The notes: generated by a model from the sequence alone, not told the origin. DNA of 64,000 bases from Gillisia mitskevichiae (GCF_003634585.1 NZ_RBLG01000004.1:124001-188000), one strand, 5' to 3'; numbered from the stretch's first letter, positions 1 through 8,949 are shown. A program made the numbers and translations.

Positions 1-295
1 GCTCTAACCTGGCTTTTTTCGCAATTCTATCTTCACCACTGTCGGCATCATTTTCTAAATGCCCAGCATCTGTGATATTTCGAACATATCGGATCTTGTA
101 ACCTAAATGTTTAAAATATCTAAAAATAAGATCGAAAGAAATAAATGTGCGGCAGTTTCCTAAATGAACATTGCTATAAACGGTAGGTCCACATACATAC
201 ATGCCTATGTGGCCTTCATTTATTGGTTTAAAAATTTCCTTTTCTCTAGAGATCGAGTTGTAAAGTTTTAAGCTTTGTTCTTTATAAAGAGCCAT
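1..295 (-). CDS. cysS: Cysteinyl-tRNA synthetase, N-terminal part (cut by window edge)
   Basis: The reverse strand from 295 to the window edge reads as the start of a class I aminoacyl-tRNA synthetase, beginning [14 protein letters not shown]. It contains [20 protein letters not shown]: the Cys of the CGPTVY motif is a zinc ligand in CysRS, and HLGN is the class I HIGH signature. NITDAGH follows, as usual for CysRS. About 98 residues are present; the rest lies outside the window. The enzyme charges tRNA-Cys with cysteine in the cytosol. The downstream part, including the KMSKS loop, cannot be checked here. The family call is very secure. Confidence 0.95.
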   Translation of the reverse strand, partial: MALYKEQSLKLYNSISREKEIFKPINEGHIGMYVCGPTVYSNVHLGNCRTFISFDLIFRYFKHLGYKIRYVRNITDAGHLENDADSGEDRIAKKARLE

Positions 296-332
296 AAATT
301 ATTGCTTACTAAGGTTTGAATTATGAATATAC

Positions 333-1010
333 TTAAAAGGATGTTTCTAGCTTAATGTAATCTAGAAATTCTCTTCTAACAGAAGTTTCTTTAAAAGCTC
401 CGCCAAATTCACTTGTAACCGTGCTGCTTTCAATATCACGAATTCCTCTACTGTTAACACAAAGGTGCTTAGCATCTATAACACATGCAACATCTTGAGT
501 TCCTAATGCATTTTGTAATTCCTGTACTATTTGCATGGTCAATCGCTCTTGGACTTGTGGCCTTTTTGCGAAATAGTCTACAATTCTATTCATTTTAGAA
601 AGACCAATTACACTTCCTTTAGAAATATATGCAACATGAGCTCTTCCAACTATAGGTAATAAATGGTGTTCACAAGTTGAGTAAATAGTTATATTTTTCT
701 CTACTAGCATCTCACCGTACTTGTATTTATTTTCGAATGTTGAAGCCTTGGGCTTTCTTTTAGGATCTAAACCGCCAAAAATTTCATTTACAAACATTTT
801 TGCAACTCGCTGTGGAGTTCCTTTTATACTGTCATCTGTAAGATCCATTCCTAAAGTCTGCAAAATACTTTTTACATCTTCATTGATCCTTGCAATTTTC
901 TCTTCATTGCTAAGATCAAAAGCGTCATCTCTAAGTGGATTATTTGCACTTGTAGAAACGTGAGCATCGCCCATTTCATCTATTTTATTTTCCATATGGT
1001 CTATCTTCAT
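333..1010 (-). CDS. folE: GTP cyclohydrolase I
   Basis: A 225-residue protein that converts GTP to dihydroneopterin triphosphate, the first step of tetrahydrofolate (and pterin) synthesis, as a cytosolic decamer. The core carries TCEHHLLPIVGRAHVAYIS, giving the zinc Cys and His residues, and HLCVNSRGIRD with the second zinc Cys. PQVQERLTMQI matches the family's dimer region. About 45 N-terminal residues, rich in Asp/Asn/Ser, precede the conserved core. A TAnnTTTG box on the minus strand at 1054-1061 lies 44 bp upstream of the ATG and supports this start. The gene is read toward cysS, 37 bp away. Confidence 0.97.
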   Translation of the reverse strand: MKIDHMENKIDEMGDAHVSTSANNPLRDDAFDLSNEEKIARINEDVKSILQTLGMDLTDDSIKGTPQRVAKMFVNEIFGGLDPKRKPKASTFENKYKYGEMLVEKNITIYSTCEHHLLPIVGRAHVAYISKGSVIGLSKMNRIVDYFAKRPQVQERLTMQIVQELQNALGTQDVACVIDAKHLCVNSRGIRDIESSTVTSEFGGAFKETSVRREFLDYIKLETSF

Positions 1011-1053
1011 AGCACTTTTTTCAATACTAGTCGTAATCTATCTATTAGGCTTG

Positions 1054-1061
1054 CAAAGATA
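1054..1061 (-). promoter_or_regulatory. -7 promoter box of folE
   Basis: TATCTTTG on the minus strand matches the Bacteroidota primary sigma -7 consensus TAnnTTTG, 44 bp before the folE ATG. No clear -33 TTTG was found at the usual spacing. Confidence 0.6.
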
Positions 1062-1156
1062 CATATTTTATGACTCTTTAAGCTAAAGATTCTAAAAAGC
1101 CAAGGGATGCAATTGGGGTAAAATGTGTAATTTGCAATTCTTTGGTAATCTGATAT

Positions 1157-3013
1157 ATGAAGTCCCTATTATTCCTTACTATGTTTCTAGTGATCTCTCT
1201 TGGGGGAACCTGTCAGATTTATGCACAAGGAGATCGTTGTTCGAGTATTCAGCCGTTTTGTGCTGGAACTACACAATATGTTTTTCCTAATTCCAATGCT
1301 TTCAGTGGAGATTTAGCAGTAGCCGAAAGTGGGCCAGACTATAGATGTTTGGAATTTCAGCCTTATCCTGCTTGGTTTTTTTTGAAGATTAAAGATCCAG
1401 GAGATCTAAATTTTAGTATTAGTCAGACCGTAAACTCTAATGGTTCTGGTGGAACTTTAGATGTAGATTTTATTGCTTGGGGGCCCTTTAAGGAAGGCGA
1501 TGATCTTTGTAGTAACAATGCTTTATCTGTATCTCGAATTGTAGATTGTAGCTATTCTCCATCTGCTACAGAGAATTTTGTAATTAATAATGCTGCTGAA
1601 GGTCAAGTTTATGTGGTTTTAATCACTAATTATTCAGAACAACCGGGTTTTATTAGATTGGAGCAGACCAATCAAAATCAATCGAATTCTGGCGCTACAG
1701 ATTGTTCTATTGTGAATATTCTAGGGGATGATCTTTCGCTGTGCAATAGCGATCCTGTTAAGTTAACAGCGAAAAATGTAGATGCCTCTAGATACGAGTA
1801 TTATGTTTTTAATGATGGGATTAATGATTTTGAATTATTATCAGACCAGGTGAGTCCAGATTTTACGGTTTCTACAACAGGAAGGTATAAAGTGATTGCG
1901 ATTAATGATAATACAGGATTAAGATTTGATGATGAAATTTTAGTAGAGTATTTTGAAAAACCAATTGCAATTGAGCCGAATGATCTTTTAGGATGTAGTA
2001 TTGAACCGACAGCAATATTTGATCTTTCTCAGGTTTATACTGAAATTACTCAGGATCCTCAAAACGCGAATTTTTTATTCAACTTAAATTTTTATAGCAA
2101 TGAAACTAATTTTGCTAATAGAATAGCCATCGAAAATCCTAATTCTTTTGAAGGAGTAGATCAGCAGGAAATTTTAGCTACTATTACCAATCAGGAATCT
2201 GGATGTGTTTCAGACCCAGTTGCATTTATACTGAAAATAGCTTCAATCCCTATAATAGAATTAGAGACTGAAACAATATTCTGTATAGATTCAGAAGGAA
2301 ATTTATTAAATCCTCAATCTATAGGAAAAGATCTTGGTCCAGATTTTATTTATAATTGGAATGTAAATAATGATCCAGATGGGGATGGAGTGCAAAATCC
2401 TATTCTCTCCTTAATTGAAGCACCTGCCAATCCTACTATTTCAGTAGAAATTATTAATAAGCTTACCGGCTGTTCTAATAATTTTACTACGAATCTATCT
2501 TATTATTCTGCACCCAAAAATGTTAGGGTGTCTATTGCTGGAAACGACTTTGAGGATGGGTATATTGTGTCTGTCATGATAAACAATATTGTGGAAGAAG
2601 GGCCAACTTATGAATATCAGTTGGATAATAGTGCCTGGCAAACTCAAGTAAATTTCACAAATGTAAAACCAGGATTACATACAGTTTCGGCAAGAGATAT
2701 TTATGGCTGCGGAATGGCTACTTCTGCTGAATTTAGACTTATTGGGTATGCTAGATTTTTTACTCCGAACGGGGATGGTTTTAACGATACTTGGAACATT
2801 ATAAATGATCCTGAGATTTCTATTTCTAAGATATTCATATACGACAGGTATGGTAAACTCATCAAGCAGTTAGATCCCCGCGGAAATGGTTGGGATGGAA
2901 CGCTTAATGGTAAAAACATGCCGGCAGATGATTATTGGTTTACAATAGACATGAAGGATCAGGAAACTGGAATAATATCCGAATTCAGTGGTCATTTTAC
3001 TTTGAAAATATAG
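1157..3013 (+). CDS. Secreted surface protein with T9SS type B sorting domain
   Basis: A 618-residue exported protein. It has a signal peptide (residues 1 to about 24, ending IYAQ). The next 150 residues are Cys-containing and begin CSSIQPFCAG, as in many flavobacterial gliding-associated surface proteins. Two or three Ig/PKD-like beta repeats follow. The last 86 residues (about 533-618, from RFFTPNGDGFND) match the gliding motility-associated C-terminal domain (TIGR04131 type), the signal for type IX secretion across the outer membrane. PNGDGFNDTW and the RYGKLI strand are diagnostic. The protein is expected on the cell surface or in the medium; its ligand is unknown. It is a single-gene unit converging on the porin gene. 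Confidence 0.85.
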   Translation: MKSLLFLTMFLVISLGGTCQIYAQGDRCSSIQPFCAGTTQYVFPNSNAFSGDLAVAESGPDYRCLEFQPYPAWFFLKIKDPGDLNFSISQTVNSNGSGGTLDVDFIAWGPFKEGDDLCSNNALSVSRIVDCSYSPSATENFVINNAAEGQVYVVLITNYSEQPGFIRLEQTNQNQSNSGATDCSIVNILGDDLSLCNSDPVKLTAKNVDASRYEYYVFNDGINDFELLSDQVSPDFTVSTTGRYKVIAINDNTGLRFDDEILVEYFEKPIAIEPNDLLGCSIEPTAIFDLSQVYTEITQDPQNANFLFNLNFYSNETNFANRIAIENPNSFEGVDQQEILATITNQESGCVSDPVAFILKIASIPIIELETETIFCIDSEGNLLNPQSIGKDLGPDFIYNWNVNNDPDGDGVQNPILSLIEAPANPTISVEIINKLTGCSNNFTTNLSYYSAPKNVRVSIAGNDFEDGYIVSVMINNIVEEGPTYEYQLDNSAWQTQVNFTNVKPGLHTVSARDIYGCGMATSAEFRLIGYARFFTPNGDGFNDTWNIINDPEISISKIFIYDRYGKLIKQLDPRGNGWDGTLNGKNMPADDYWFTIDMKDQETGIISEFSGHFTLKI

Positions 3014-3050
3014 GAATTGTCTTGAATGATCTTCCTTTAATAAAATAAAA

Positions 3051-3078
3051 CCTCGCATCTTTTTTATAAGACACGAGG
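3051..3078 (-). terminator. Rho-independent terminator for the porin transcript
   Basis: The arms CCTCGCATCTT and AAGACACGAGG pair apart from a two-base internal mismatch. Read on the minus strand, the hairpin is followed by TTTTATTTTATT. It lies 29 bp past the stop of the minus-strand porin gene. Confidence 0.65.
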
Positions 3079-3106
3079 AGTATAATTAAGTTTAAATGCT
3101 GTTTTG

Positions 3107-4618
3107 CTAGATTCCGAAACTTAAGGATAACACTACACTTGAAAAATCTCTTTGAATATTAGCTGTGTTAATAAGTCCCACTTGATATAATTGAGGATTG
3201 TCTGTTCTGGAGGATTGATCGTAAGAAAGATCTGCTTTAATAGAACCAAAATCATAACCAACTCCTGCAGAATAACCATTAAGATCCCCTAGAGTGATTT
3301 CATTCTTATAAGGACTTTCTTCAAATCTGTAACCTCCTCTTAAGCTCCAGTTTTGGATTCTATATTCTCCTCCAATTTTATAAGTGGAAGCAGCTTTTAG
3401 ATTTTCCGAAATTAAATTGTTTTGAAAAGCGAATTCAGGATCATTTGATGGTCTAAGTTCTGTATTGGAAAAATCTTTATATGAATAATCAAAACTAATC
3501 AATCCCTTACTGCCAAATAGCACAGCTAAACTTCCTGTAAGCTTACCTGGTGTTTTTAAGCGATAATCTGGATATACGTTAACTACATTAGGATCTACAA
3601 TTACTCTATCATTAAATTCATTGCTAAAAGTCTCTAAACGCTGAGTAGCTTGTTCTTCAATTAAATACCAAGTCGGAGTATCGTAAGTTAGCCCAAGTCT
3701 AAGGTTATCTGTTATATTAGCTATAGTACCTAGTTGAAGCGAAAATCCATTTCCTGTGGTACTTAAATTATTTGAAAAAACGATCTGGTTAGTTTCGCTT
3801 CCACTGTTAGAATTCTGTTCAACAAAACGTGTAGCTCTATCATAATTTAAAAAATGTGCATTCAAATTAATTCCAAAGTGAAGAAAGTCCTTATACTTTG
3901 AAGAGAAATTTATAGCAAACTTACCATTTAGGCCCGTTGCGATATAGGAATGTTGCTGATCAAAGCTTCCAGAACCAAGATTGGAACTGTAAGAGGTATT
4001 GTTAGGATCATTACTGTCAGGATTTATAATAAAGCCCTGAAATCCTAAAAATGCTTGTTGAGCTCCGAAGCCTTCATTTTCACCTAAGAATAAATAAAGG
4101 TCAGTTAGACTTTCATTAGTCATAGTCTCCAAAAGATCCAATGGTACTCCATTAGCATAATCTAGAAAATACTGATCTATAGAATTAGTACTTGTCCCTT
4201 GTGCTATATAACTATCATCAAAAGAATTGTTTTGAGAATAATTAACTCCAAGAACAAATTTTTTCCAAGGATTATTATCATTTGTGCTGTTAAAAACTAA
4301 AACAGCTCCAGCTTGATCAAAGTATACATCAGAATTTTCATTAGAAGTAAGCCCATTAAAATAACGAGTATCATTCTGCCTGTTGTTGTAGCTTAAAGTA
4401 ACCGTTGCGGCACTGCTTAAAAAGATAGCAGACCCAGCCGGATTAATAGATATTGCAGATAGATCTCCTCCCAATGCGCCAAATGCACCGCTCATAGCTC
4501 TGTATCTAGCAGTACCTGAAAGTTGATCTGATGAATACCTCATAGCATCTGTTATATCTTGAGCTTGAGAAAAGCTCATAACCGCCAAGGCTATTAATGT
4601 AAAACATAGCTTTTTCAT
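3107..4618 (-). CDS. Outer membrane porin, FadL/OmpP1/TodX family
   Basis: A 503-residue beta-barrel protein with signal peptide MKKLCFTLIALAVMSFSQAQ. The mature N terminus reads DITDAMRYSSDQLSGTARYRAMSGAFGALGGDLSAIS, with NPAGSAIF after it. This Asn-Pro-Ala-Gly motif is the FadL-family N-terminal plug/hatch signature. The rest alternates short strands and loops (for example SFDYSYKDFSN, SLRGGYRFEESPY) and ends VLSLSFGI, with a terminal aromatic/hydrophobic strand as barrel proteins have. FadL proteins let hydrophobic compounds such as fatty acids cross the outer membrane; the substrate here is unknown. The gene sits 15 bp behind the lipoprotein gene, so the two are probably co-transcribed. 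Confidence 0.9.
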   Translation of the reverse strand: MKKLCFTLIALAVMSFSQAQDITDAMRYSSDQLSGTARYRAMSGAFGALGGDLSAISINPAGSAIFLSSAATVTLSYNNRQNDTRYFNGLTSNENSDVYFDQAGAVLVFNSTNDNNPWKKFVLGVNYSQNNSFDDSYIAQGTSTNSIDQYFLDYANGVPLDLLETMTNESLTDLYLFLGENEGFGAQQAFLGFQGFIINPDSNDPNNTSYSSNLGSGSFDQQHSYIATGLNGKFAINFSSKYKDFLHFGINLNAHFLNYDRATRFVEQNSNSGSETNQIVFSNNLSTTGNGFSLQLGTIANITDNLRLGLTYDTPTWYLIEEQATQRLETFSNEFNDRVIVDPNVVNVYPDYRLKTPGKLTGSLAVLFGSKGLISFDYSYKDFSNTELRPSNDPEFAFQNNLISENLKAASTYKIGGEYRIQNWSLRGGYRFEESPYKNEITLGDLNGYSAGVGYDFGSIKADLSYDQSSRTDNPQLYQVGLINTANIQRDFSSVVLSLSFGI

Positions 4619-4633
4619 AGAATAAAAACTTAT

Positions 4634-5704
4634 TTATTGATTACCTCTTCCTCTGTTACTACTACTGCTGCTTGATGGTGTTCTGTTGGAGGAACTTGAA
4701 CTAGAACTTCTCACCGCATTAGAAGATCTTCCTGTGTTAGAGGTGCTTCTAACTGTAGAAGATGAGCTTCTGCTGGAATTGGATCTAGAGTTAGTGCTAG
4801 TACTTCTTCTTGCAGTAGAATTTCTACTTCTAGAATAGGAGCCATCAGAATTAGAGCGGGTATTATAAACTCGTGAGGTGGTCGCTCTTCTGGTGATACC
4901 GTACTCATCGTTGGAGTTTCTAATGTTTCTTATAGATCTGGAGTAAGTAGAACTTCTACCTCTATCATCTAAGGCAGACGCATTTCTTATTGCAGAATTT
5001 CTATTGCTACTATAAGTATTTGCACCTCTTCGCCCATAATTATAAGCTACGTTTTGTCTAAAATAATGTTGTCTTGAAGAATAGTGATAATAAGGATTAT
5101 AGTAGCCTCCACCGCCGTAGATAAATGGATGTACAGAAAAACCTATCCCGTAGCCATATCCATGACCATACCCGAAACCATGGCCATATCCAAAACCATA
5201 TCCATAATAAGGAGAATAGAAACCTGGTCCATAAGGGCCATAAATATTTCCAGGTCCCCAAAAATTATTATATCCATAATACCCCAGACCACCATAAGGA
5301 TAAAAGCCTCCATAGAAGCCATCATTGTAAATATTTATGGAATAACTGGAAGGAGAATCACCCCAAGGAGCATTACCACCTTGATAACTGGTATTTTCGT
5401 TGTTGTAATCGTAATTTCCTGTTGAAGAATAGGCATCTACATCTGTAAAAATAGCATCATCGGCTAAAACATCTCCGTAAAGAGCGGCTTCTTCTTCGAA
5501 CAATCTTTTATAGTAATCGCCGTTATCTTCTCTACTTCCGTATTCAACTTCAGAAGAAGCTAGTTCTATATTTTCGTCGTCGCCATAAATTCCATCATTA
5601 GAAGTACCTGCATATTGGTAAGAACCGCAAGATGTCAACAAAAGACTAGACACAGCAGCCATGAAGAAGTATATCGATTTTGGTATATAATTATAAAGTT
5701 TCAT
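4634..5704 (-). CDS. Low-complexity Gly/Tyr- and Ser/Arg-rich lipoprotein
   Basis: A 356-residue predicted lipoprotein: the N terminus ends in the lipobox LLTSC (Cys26). Residues about 35-110 are acidic. Residues about 129-205 are extremely rich in Gly, Tyr and Phe, with near-tandem GYGFGYGHGFGYGHGYGYG at 168-186. Residues about 226-356 are Ser/Arg/Asn-rich, with long Ser runs interrupted by Arg (SNRTPSSSSSS). No enzymatic domain is visible. Similar proteins are common and poorly characterised in flavobacteria. It precedes the FadL porin by 15 bp, which suggests a joint envelope role. The repetitive codons make slippage and length variation likely. I do not know its function. Confidence 0.8.
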   Translation of the reverse strand: MKLYNYIPKSIYFFMAAVSSLLLTSCGSYQYAGTSNDGIYGDDENIELASSEVEYGSREDNGDYYKRLFEEEAALYGDVLADDAIFTDVDAYSSTGNYDYNNENTSYQGGNAPWGDSPSSYSINIYNDGFYGGFYPYGGLGYYGYNNFWGPGNIYGPYGPGFYSPYYGYGFGYGHGFGYGHGYGYGIGFSVHPFIYGGGGYYNPYYHYSSRQHYFRQNVAYNYGRRGANTYSSNRNSAIRNASALDDRGRSSTYSRSIRNIRNSNDEYGITRRATTSRVYNTRSNSDGSYSRSRNSTARRSTSTNSRSNSSRSSSSTVRSTSNTGRSSNAVRSSSSSSSNRTPSSSSSSNRGRGNQ

Positions 5705-5722
5705 TAGCAGAGGTTTTAATTG

Positions 5723-5750
5723 TTGAACATTACAAAATTAGTTAGTTTTG
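5723..5750 (+). promoter_or_regulatory. Promoter of proS
   Basis: A TTG -33 element (5723-5725) and TAGTTTTG (5743-5750) are separated by 17 bp, matching the Bacteroidota TTG...TAnnTTTG layout. A leader of roughly 70 nt would precede the preferred proS start at 5825. Confidence 0.55.
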
Positions 5751-5759
5751 CGCTAACTA
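5739..5759. promoter_or_regulatory. Inverted repeat in the divergent lipoprotein/proS promoter region
   Basis: TAGTTAG and CTAACTA form a perfect 7-bp inverted repeat with a 7-nt spacer. It overlaps the proS -7 box at 5743-5750 and lies 35 bp upstream of the lipoprotein start. It could be an operator or just a weak hairpin; no regulator is indicated. Confidence 0.35.
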
Positions 5760-5824
5760 GTTGCAACTTGAGTTAATTAGCTACAACGCTAGTAAAAGTG
5801 CAACATTTATGCCAAATAAGAGGA

Positions 5825-7303
5825 ATGAGTAAGAAATTAACTGCTAGGAAAGAAGATTATTCGAAATGGTATAACGAATTGGTAGTCAGTGCCGATTTAG
5901 CCGAAAACTCCGCTGTGAGAGGTTGCATGGTAATTAAGCCATATGGATATGCCATTTGGGAAAAAATGCAAGCCGAATTAGATAGAATGTTCAAAGAGAC
6001 AGGTCATCAAAATGCCTATTTTCCATTATTTGTACCGAAAAGCCTTTTTGAGGCAGAAGAGAAAAATGCGGAAGGTTTTGCAAAAGAATGTGCTGTAGTC
6101 ACTCATTATAGATTAAAAACAGATCCAGAAAACAGTTCAAAATTAATTGTAGATCCAGATGCTAAGTTAGAAGAAGAGCTTATTGTAAGGCCTACTTCTG
6201 AAGCTATTATTTGGAGTACTTATAAAGGTTGGATCCAATCTTATAGAGATCTACCTATACTTATAAATCAATGGGCCAATGTGGTGCGTTGGGAAATGAG
6301 AACCAGATTGTTCCTTAGAACTGCGGAGTTTTTATGGCAAGAAGGGCATACTGCTCATGCTACAAAACAGGAAGCAATTGAAGAAGCTGAACAAATGAAT
6401 GACGTGTATGCGAAATTCGCTGAAAATTTTATGGCTATTCCTGTGATTCAAGGAACAAAAACAGCTAATGAGCGTTTTGCTGGAGCTGAAGAGACTTATT
6501 GTATAGAAGCTTTAATGCAGGATGGAAAAGCTTTACAGGCTGGAACTTCACATTTTCTAGGTCAAAATTTTGCCAAGGCGTTCGATGTTAAGTTTGCTAC
6601 TAAAGAAGGAAAGCTGGAGCATGTATGGGCTACATCTTGGGGAGTTTCCACTAGATTGATGGGAGCTTTAATCATGACACATAGTGATGATCAAGGATTG
6701 GTGTTACCTCCAAACTTAGCACCTATACAAGTTGTTATTGTTCCAATATATAAAGGAGAAGAGCAATTAGCTCAAATTTCTGAAGTTGCTGAACAGCTGG
6801 CTGCCGATCTTAGAAAAGCAGGAGTTATTGTGAAGTATGATAACAGAGACACGTACAAGCCGGGCTGGAAGTTCGCACAGTACGAATTACAGGGAGTTCC
6901 GGTAAGAATTGCTATTGGGCCTAAAGATCTTGAGAAGGGTAGTGTAGAATTAGCGAGAAGGGATACATTAACAAAAGAATTTGTCTCTCAAGAAGATGTG
7001 GTGGAGAAAGTGAAAAGTTTAATGATAGAGATTCAGGAAAACCTCCATAATAGAGCTAGAGATTATAGAGATTCTCATATTACCGAAGTGGATACTTTTG
7101 AAGAGTTTAAAGAGGTTTTAAAAACCAAAGGTGGATTTATTTCTGCTCATTGGGATGGATCCTCAGAAACTGAATTGAAGATCAAGGATAAAACCAAGGC
7201 TACAATAAGATGTATTCCTATGGGGCAAAAGCGAGAAGAAGGGAAGTGTGTTTTCACAGGAAATCCTTCAACTCAGCGTGTATTATTTGCTAAGGCATAC
7301 TAA
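5825..7303 (+). CDS. proS: Prolyl-tRNA synthetase (archaeal/eukaryal-type, short form)
   Basis: A 492-residue class II aminoacyl-tRNA synthetase charging tRNA-Pro. The N terminus [43 protein letters not shown], the motif 2 region [24 protein letters not shown], the anticodon-binding segment VVIVPIYKG and the C-terminal zinc-binding-like tail (Cys-containing, ending in Tyr) identify the ProS type that lacks the YbaK editing insert found in the ~570-residue bacterial form. An in-frame ATG at 5798 would add nine residues (MQHLCQIRG) that family members lack, so I prefer 5825. The gene is monocistronic and stands alone before the tRNA-Glu genes. Confidence 0.96.
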   Translation: MSKKLTARKEDYSKWYNELVVSADLAENSAVRGCMVIKPYGYAIWEKMQAELDRMFKETGHQNAYFPLFVPKSLFEAEEKNAEGFAKECAVVTHYRLKTDPENSSKLIVDPDAKLEEELIVRPTSEAIIWSTYKGWIQSYRDLPILINQWANVVRWEMRTRLFLRTAEFLWQEGHTAHATKQEAIEEAEQMNDVYAKFAENFMAIPVIQGTKTANERFAGAEETYCIEALMQDGKALQAGTSHFLGQNFAKAFDVKFATKEGKLEHVWATSWGVSTRLMGALIMTHSDDQGLVLPPNLAPIQVVIVPIYKGEEQLAQISEVAEQLAADLRKAGVIVKYDNRDTYKPGWKFAQYELQGVPVRIAIGPKDLEKGSVELARRDTLTKEFVSQEDVVEKVKSLMIEIQENLHNRARDYRDSHITEVDTFEEFKEVLKTKGGFISAHWDGSSETELKIKDKTKATIRCIPMGQKREEGKCVFTGNPSTQRVLFAKAY

Positions 7304-7497
7304 TACACGCTAATTTGTTGCTTTAAGAAAAAAAATATAATTCATTTTTAGAATAAAAGATGAAGTCTAAAAAGCTTGATTTTAGATTAGGAAAGGCTAA
7401 ATCACTAGGAATTAGACGTGTTGTTGAAATATTGAGAGTTTGAAATTGTGGAGTAAATAGAAAGCTAATATTTTTTTCAGAAAAATATAGATCAACA

Positions 7498-7528
7498 TTT
7501 GCGTCATTAAAAAATAGTTGTATTTTTG
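7498..7528 (+). promoter_or_regulatory. Promoter of the tRNA-Glu/rpsT unit
   Basis: TTTG at 7498-7501 and TATTTTTG at 7521-7528 with 19 bp between them are an exact match to the Bacteroidota -33/-7 consensus, 22 bp before the first tRNA. This is the best promoter in the window, as expected for a tRNA unit. Confidence 0.8.
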
Positions 7529-7550
7529 CATCCGCATTAAAGCAAAAACT

Positions 7551-7622
7551 GGTCCGTTCGTCTAGGGGTTAGGACGCATGGTTTTCATCCATGTAACAGG
7601 GGTTCGATTCCCCTACGGACTA
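7551..7622 (+). tRNA. tRNA-Glu (anticodon TTC), copy 1
   Basis: A 72-nt cloverleaf: acceptor GGTCCGT/ACGGACT with a G1-U72 wobble, D stem GTCT/GGAC, anticodon stem CATGG/CCATG with loop TTTTCAT (anticodon TTC), T stem AGGGG/CCCCT with loop TTCGATT, discriminator A. CCA is not encoded. Confidence 0.97.
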
Positions 7623-7626
7623 CAAA

Positions 7627-7664
7627 GCAATTTTAGGATTGCAAAACTTATAGAAATATAAGTT
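7627..7664 (+). other. Two short stem-loops in the tRNA-Glu spacer
   Basis: GCAAT/ATTGC (7627-7642) and AACTTATA/TATAAGTT with a GAAA tetraloop (7645-7664) lie between the two tRNAs. They may guide processing of the tandem tRNA precursor. This is inference from base pairing only. Confidence 0.4.
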
Positions 7665-7701
7665 GATCTGTTGGAAAGCAGGTGTTTTTTGAAACAATAA
7701 T

Positions 7702-7773
7702 GGTCCGTTCGTCTAGGGGTTAGGACGCATGGTTTTCATCCATGTAACAGGGGTTCGATTCCCCTACGGACTA
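7702..7773 (+). tRNA. tRNA-Glu (anticodon TTC), copy 2
   Basis: Identical over all 72 nt to the copy 151 bp upstream. It lies 27 bp before rpsT, and no promoter-like element was seen between them, so tRNA and rpsT are probably on one transcript. Confidence 0.97.
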
Positions 7774-7800
7774 CTTTAAAAATAATCAAATACATTAGTA

Positions 7801-8049
7801 ATGGCAAATCATAAGTCAGCGTTAAAAAGAATTCGTAGCAATGAGACCAAACGTCTTAGAAATCGCTACCAACATAAAACTACCAGAAACGCTATCAAAA
7901 AGTTGCGTGAAGCAGACAAAAAGGATGCTGAAACATTATATCCTTCTGTAGCTTCAATGATTGATAAATTAGCGAAGAACAACATAATACACGACAATAA
8001 AGCTTCTAACTTGAAGTCTAAATTGGCTAAGCACGTAGCTGCACTATAA
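7801..8049 (+). CDS. rpsT: 30S ribosomal protein S20
   Basis: An 82-residue basic protein starting [26 protein letters not shown], the classic S20 N terminus, followed by the second and third helices of the bundle. It binds 16S rRNA in the 30S body. Size and composition are normal. It follows the two tRNA-Glu genes and is closed by a hairpin terminator 30 bp after the stop. Confidence 0.97.
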   Translation: MANHKSALKRIRSNETKRLRNRYQHKTTRNAIKKLREADKKDAETLYPSVASMIDKLAKNNIIHDNKASNLKSKLAKHVAAL

Positions 8050-8079
8050 TTATATAGTTAGTGTTTAATATTTTTAGAA

Positions 8080-8113
8080 ACTGTTGAAAATGAAAATTTT
8101 CAGCAGTTTTTTT
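8080..8113 (+). terminator. Terminator of rpsT
   Basis: ACTGTTGAAAAT and ATTTTCAGCAGT pair with one G-U, closed by a GAAA tetraloop, and the 3' arm runs into seven T residues. Confidence 0.85.
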
Positions 8114-8197
8114 GTTCTCTAAAATCTCCGAAAAATTTTCTACAGATTGCTTCCTTCGGTAACAAGAATCATTTCTAACTAGCAATATTCAAGTTTT

Positions 8198-8270
8198 CGT
8201 CCTGCCGAACTTGTTTCAGCATTTCGCTAAGTTGTGTAGAGACCCTGATACAAGTTTAGGGTGAAGTGCT
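8198..8270. repeat. Degenerate intergenic palindromic repeat (REP-like)
   Basis: A GAACTTGTTTCAG core (8208-8220) is followed about 25 bp later by a degenerate inverted copy, CTGATACAAGTTTAG (8245-8259). The same core in the opposite orientation occurs inside icmF at 52111-52134. The layout, two inverted halves in an intergenic gap, is that of the short REP-like elements scattered in flavobacterial genomes. The upstream stretch GATTGCTTCCTTCGGTAACAA (8146-8166) may be a decayed member of another such family. Confidence 0.55.
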
Positions 8271-8333
8271 GATCAATCTTTCTGTATGAAAAAAGTATAT
8301 ATTGATTCTTGAGAAGATTAATCTCGAAGCTGT

Positions 8334-8939
8334 TTAATTAGATATAAACTGATTATTTAAGTCCTCAATATACTTAAGAACTTCATCTCGTCCAAGATCA
8401 TTGGTAGAGCTAGTGATAAAATGAACTGGCATTTCTTCCCAGATCTCCAGCATCTTTTCTTTGTATTCTTCTACATTTCTTGTTAATGCATTTGGCTTAA
8501 GCTTATCTGCCTTTGTGAAGATGATGCAAAACGGAATACCGTGTTCTCCTAGCCATTGCATGAACTCTAGATCTATAGGTTGAGGATTGTGCCTGCTATC
8601 AATAAGAACAAAAGCGCAAAGCATTTGTTCTCGTTGTTCAAAATATTGAGTAATAAATTTTTGGAAGGTCTTTTTAATAGATTTGGAAACTCTTGCATAT
8701 CCATAACCTGGAAGATCTACTAAATGCCAATCTTTATTGATTAAGAAATGATTGATGAGTTGAGTTTTCCCTGGTCTTCCAGACGTTTTAGCAAGACTTT
8801 TTCTGGCAGTAAGCATGTTGATAAGGGAGGATTTTCCTACATTACTCCTTCCAATAAATGCATATTCCGGCAATTTACTGTTTGGACATTTTGCAACATC
8901 ACTGTTACTTACTACAAATTCAGAAGATTTTATTATCAT
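8334..8939 (-). CDS. engB: Ribosome biogenesis GTPase EngB (YihA/YsxC)
   Basis: A 201-residue TRAFAC GTPase needed for late large-subunit assembly. G1 is [10 protein letters not shown]2/switch I contains [10 protein letters not shown]3 is [10 protein letters not shown] (DxxG), G4 is FTKADK and G5 is TSST. All motifs are intact and spaced as in the family. An ATG at 8978 would add 13 residues overlapping the upstream hydrolase; the [14 protein letters not shown] start at 8939 matches the family N terminus and leaves a 10-bp gap. It is co-directional with the hydrolase gene and probably in the same operon. Confidence 0.93.
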   Translation of the reverse strand: MIIKSSEFVVSNSDVAKCPNSKLPEYAFIGRSNVGKSSLINMLTARKSLAKTSGRPGKTQLINHFLINKDWHLVDLPGYGYARVSKSIKKTFQKFITQYFEQREQMLCAFVLIDSRHNPQPIDLEFMQWLGEHGIPFCIIFTKADKLKPNALTRNVEEYKEKMLEIWEEMPVHFITSSTNDLGRDEVLKYIEDLNNQFISN

Positions 8940-8949
8940 TATTTCTTTC

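Noticed and set aside
721-963. 80-residue plus-strand frame inside folE
   Set aside because: Complement of a highly conserved enzyme gene; no independent support.
5084-5448. Overlapping plus-strand open frames (107-113 residues) opposite the lipoprotein gene
   Set aside because: They are antisense shadows of the Gly/Tyr-rich repeats; their His/Ile-rich composition has no protein-like pattern and they lack a promoter.
7360-7443. 27-residue open frame MKSKKLDFRLGKAKSLGIRR... upstream of tRNA-Glu
   Set aside because: Basic and in an otherwise empty gap, but no promoter, no terminator and no known family; too short to support.
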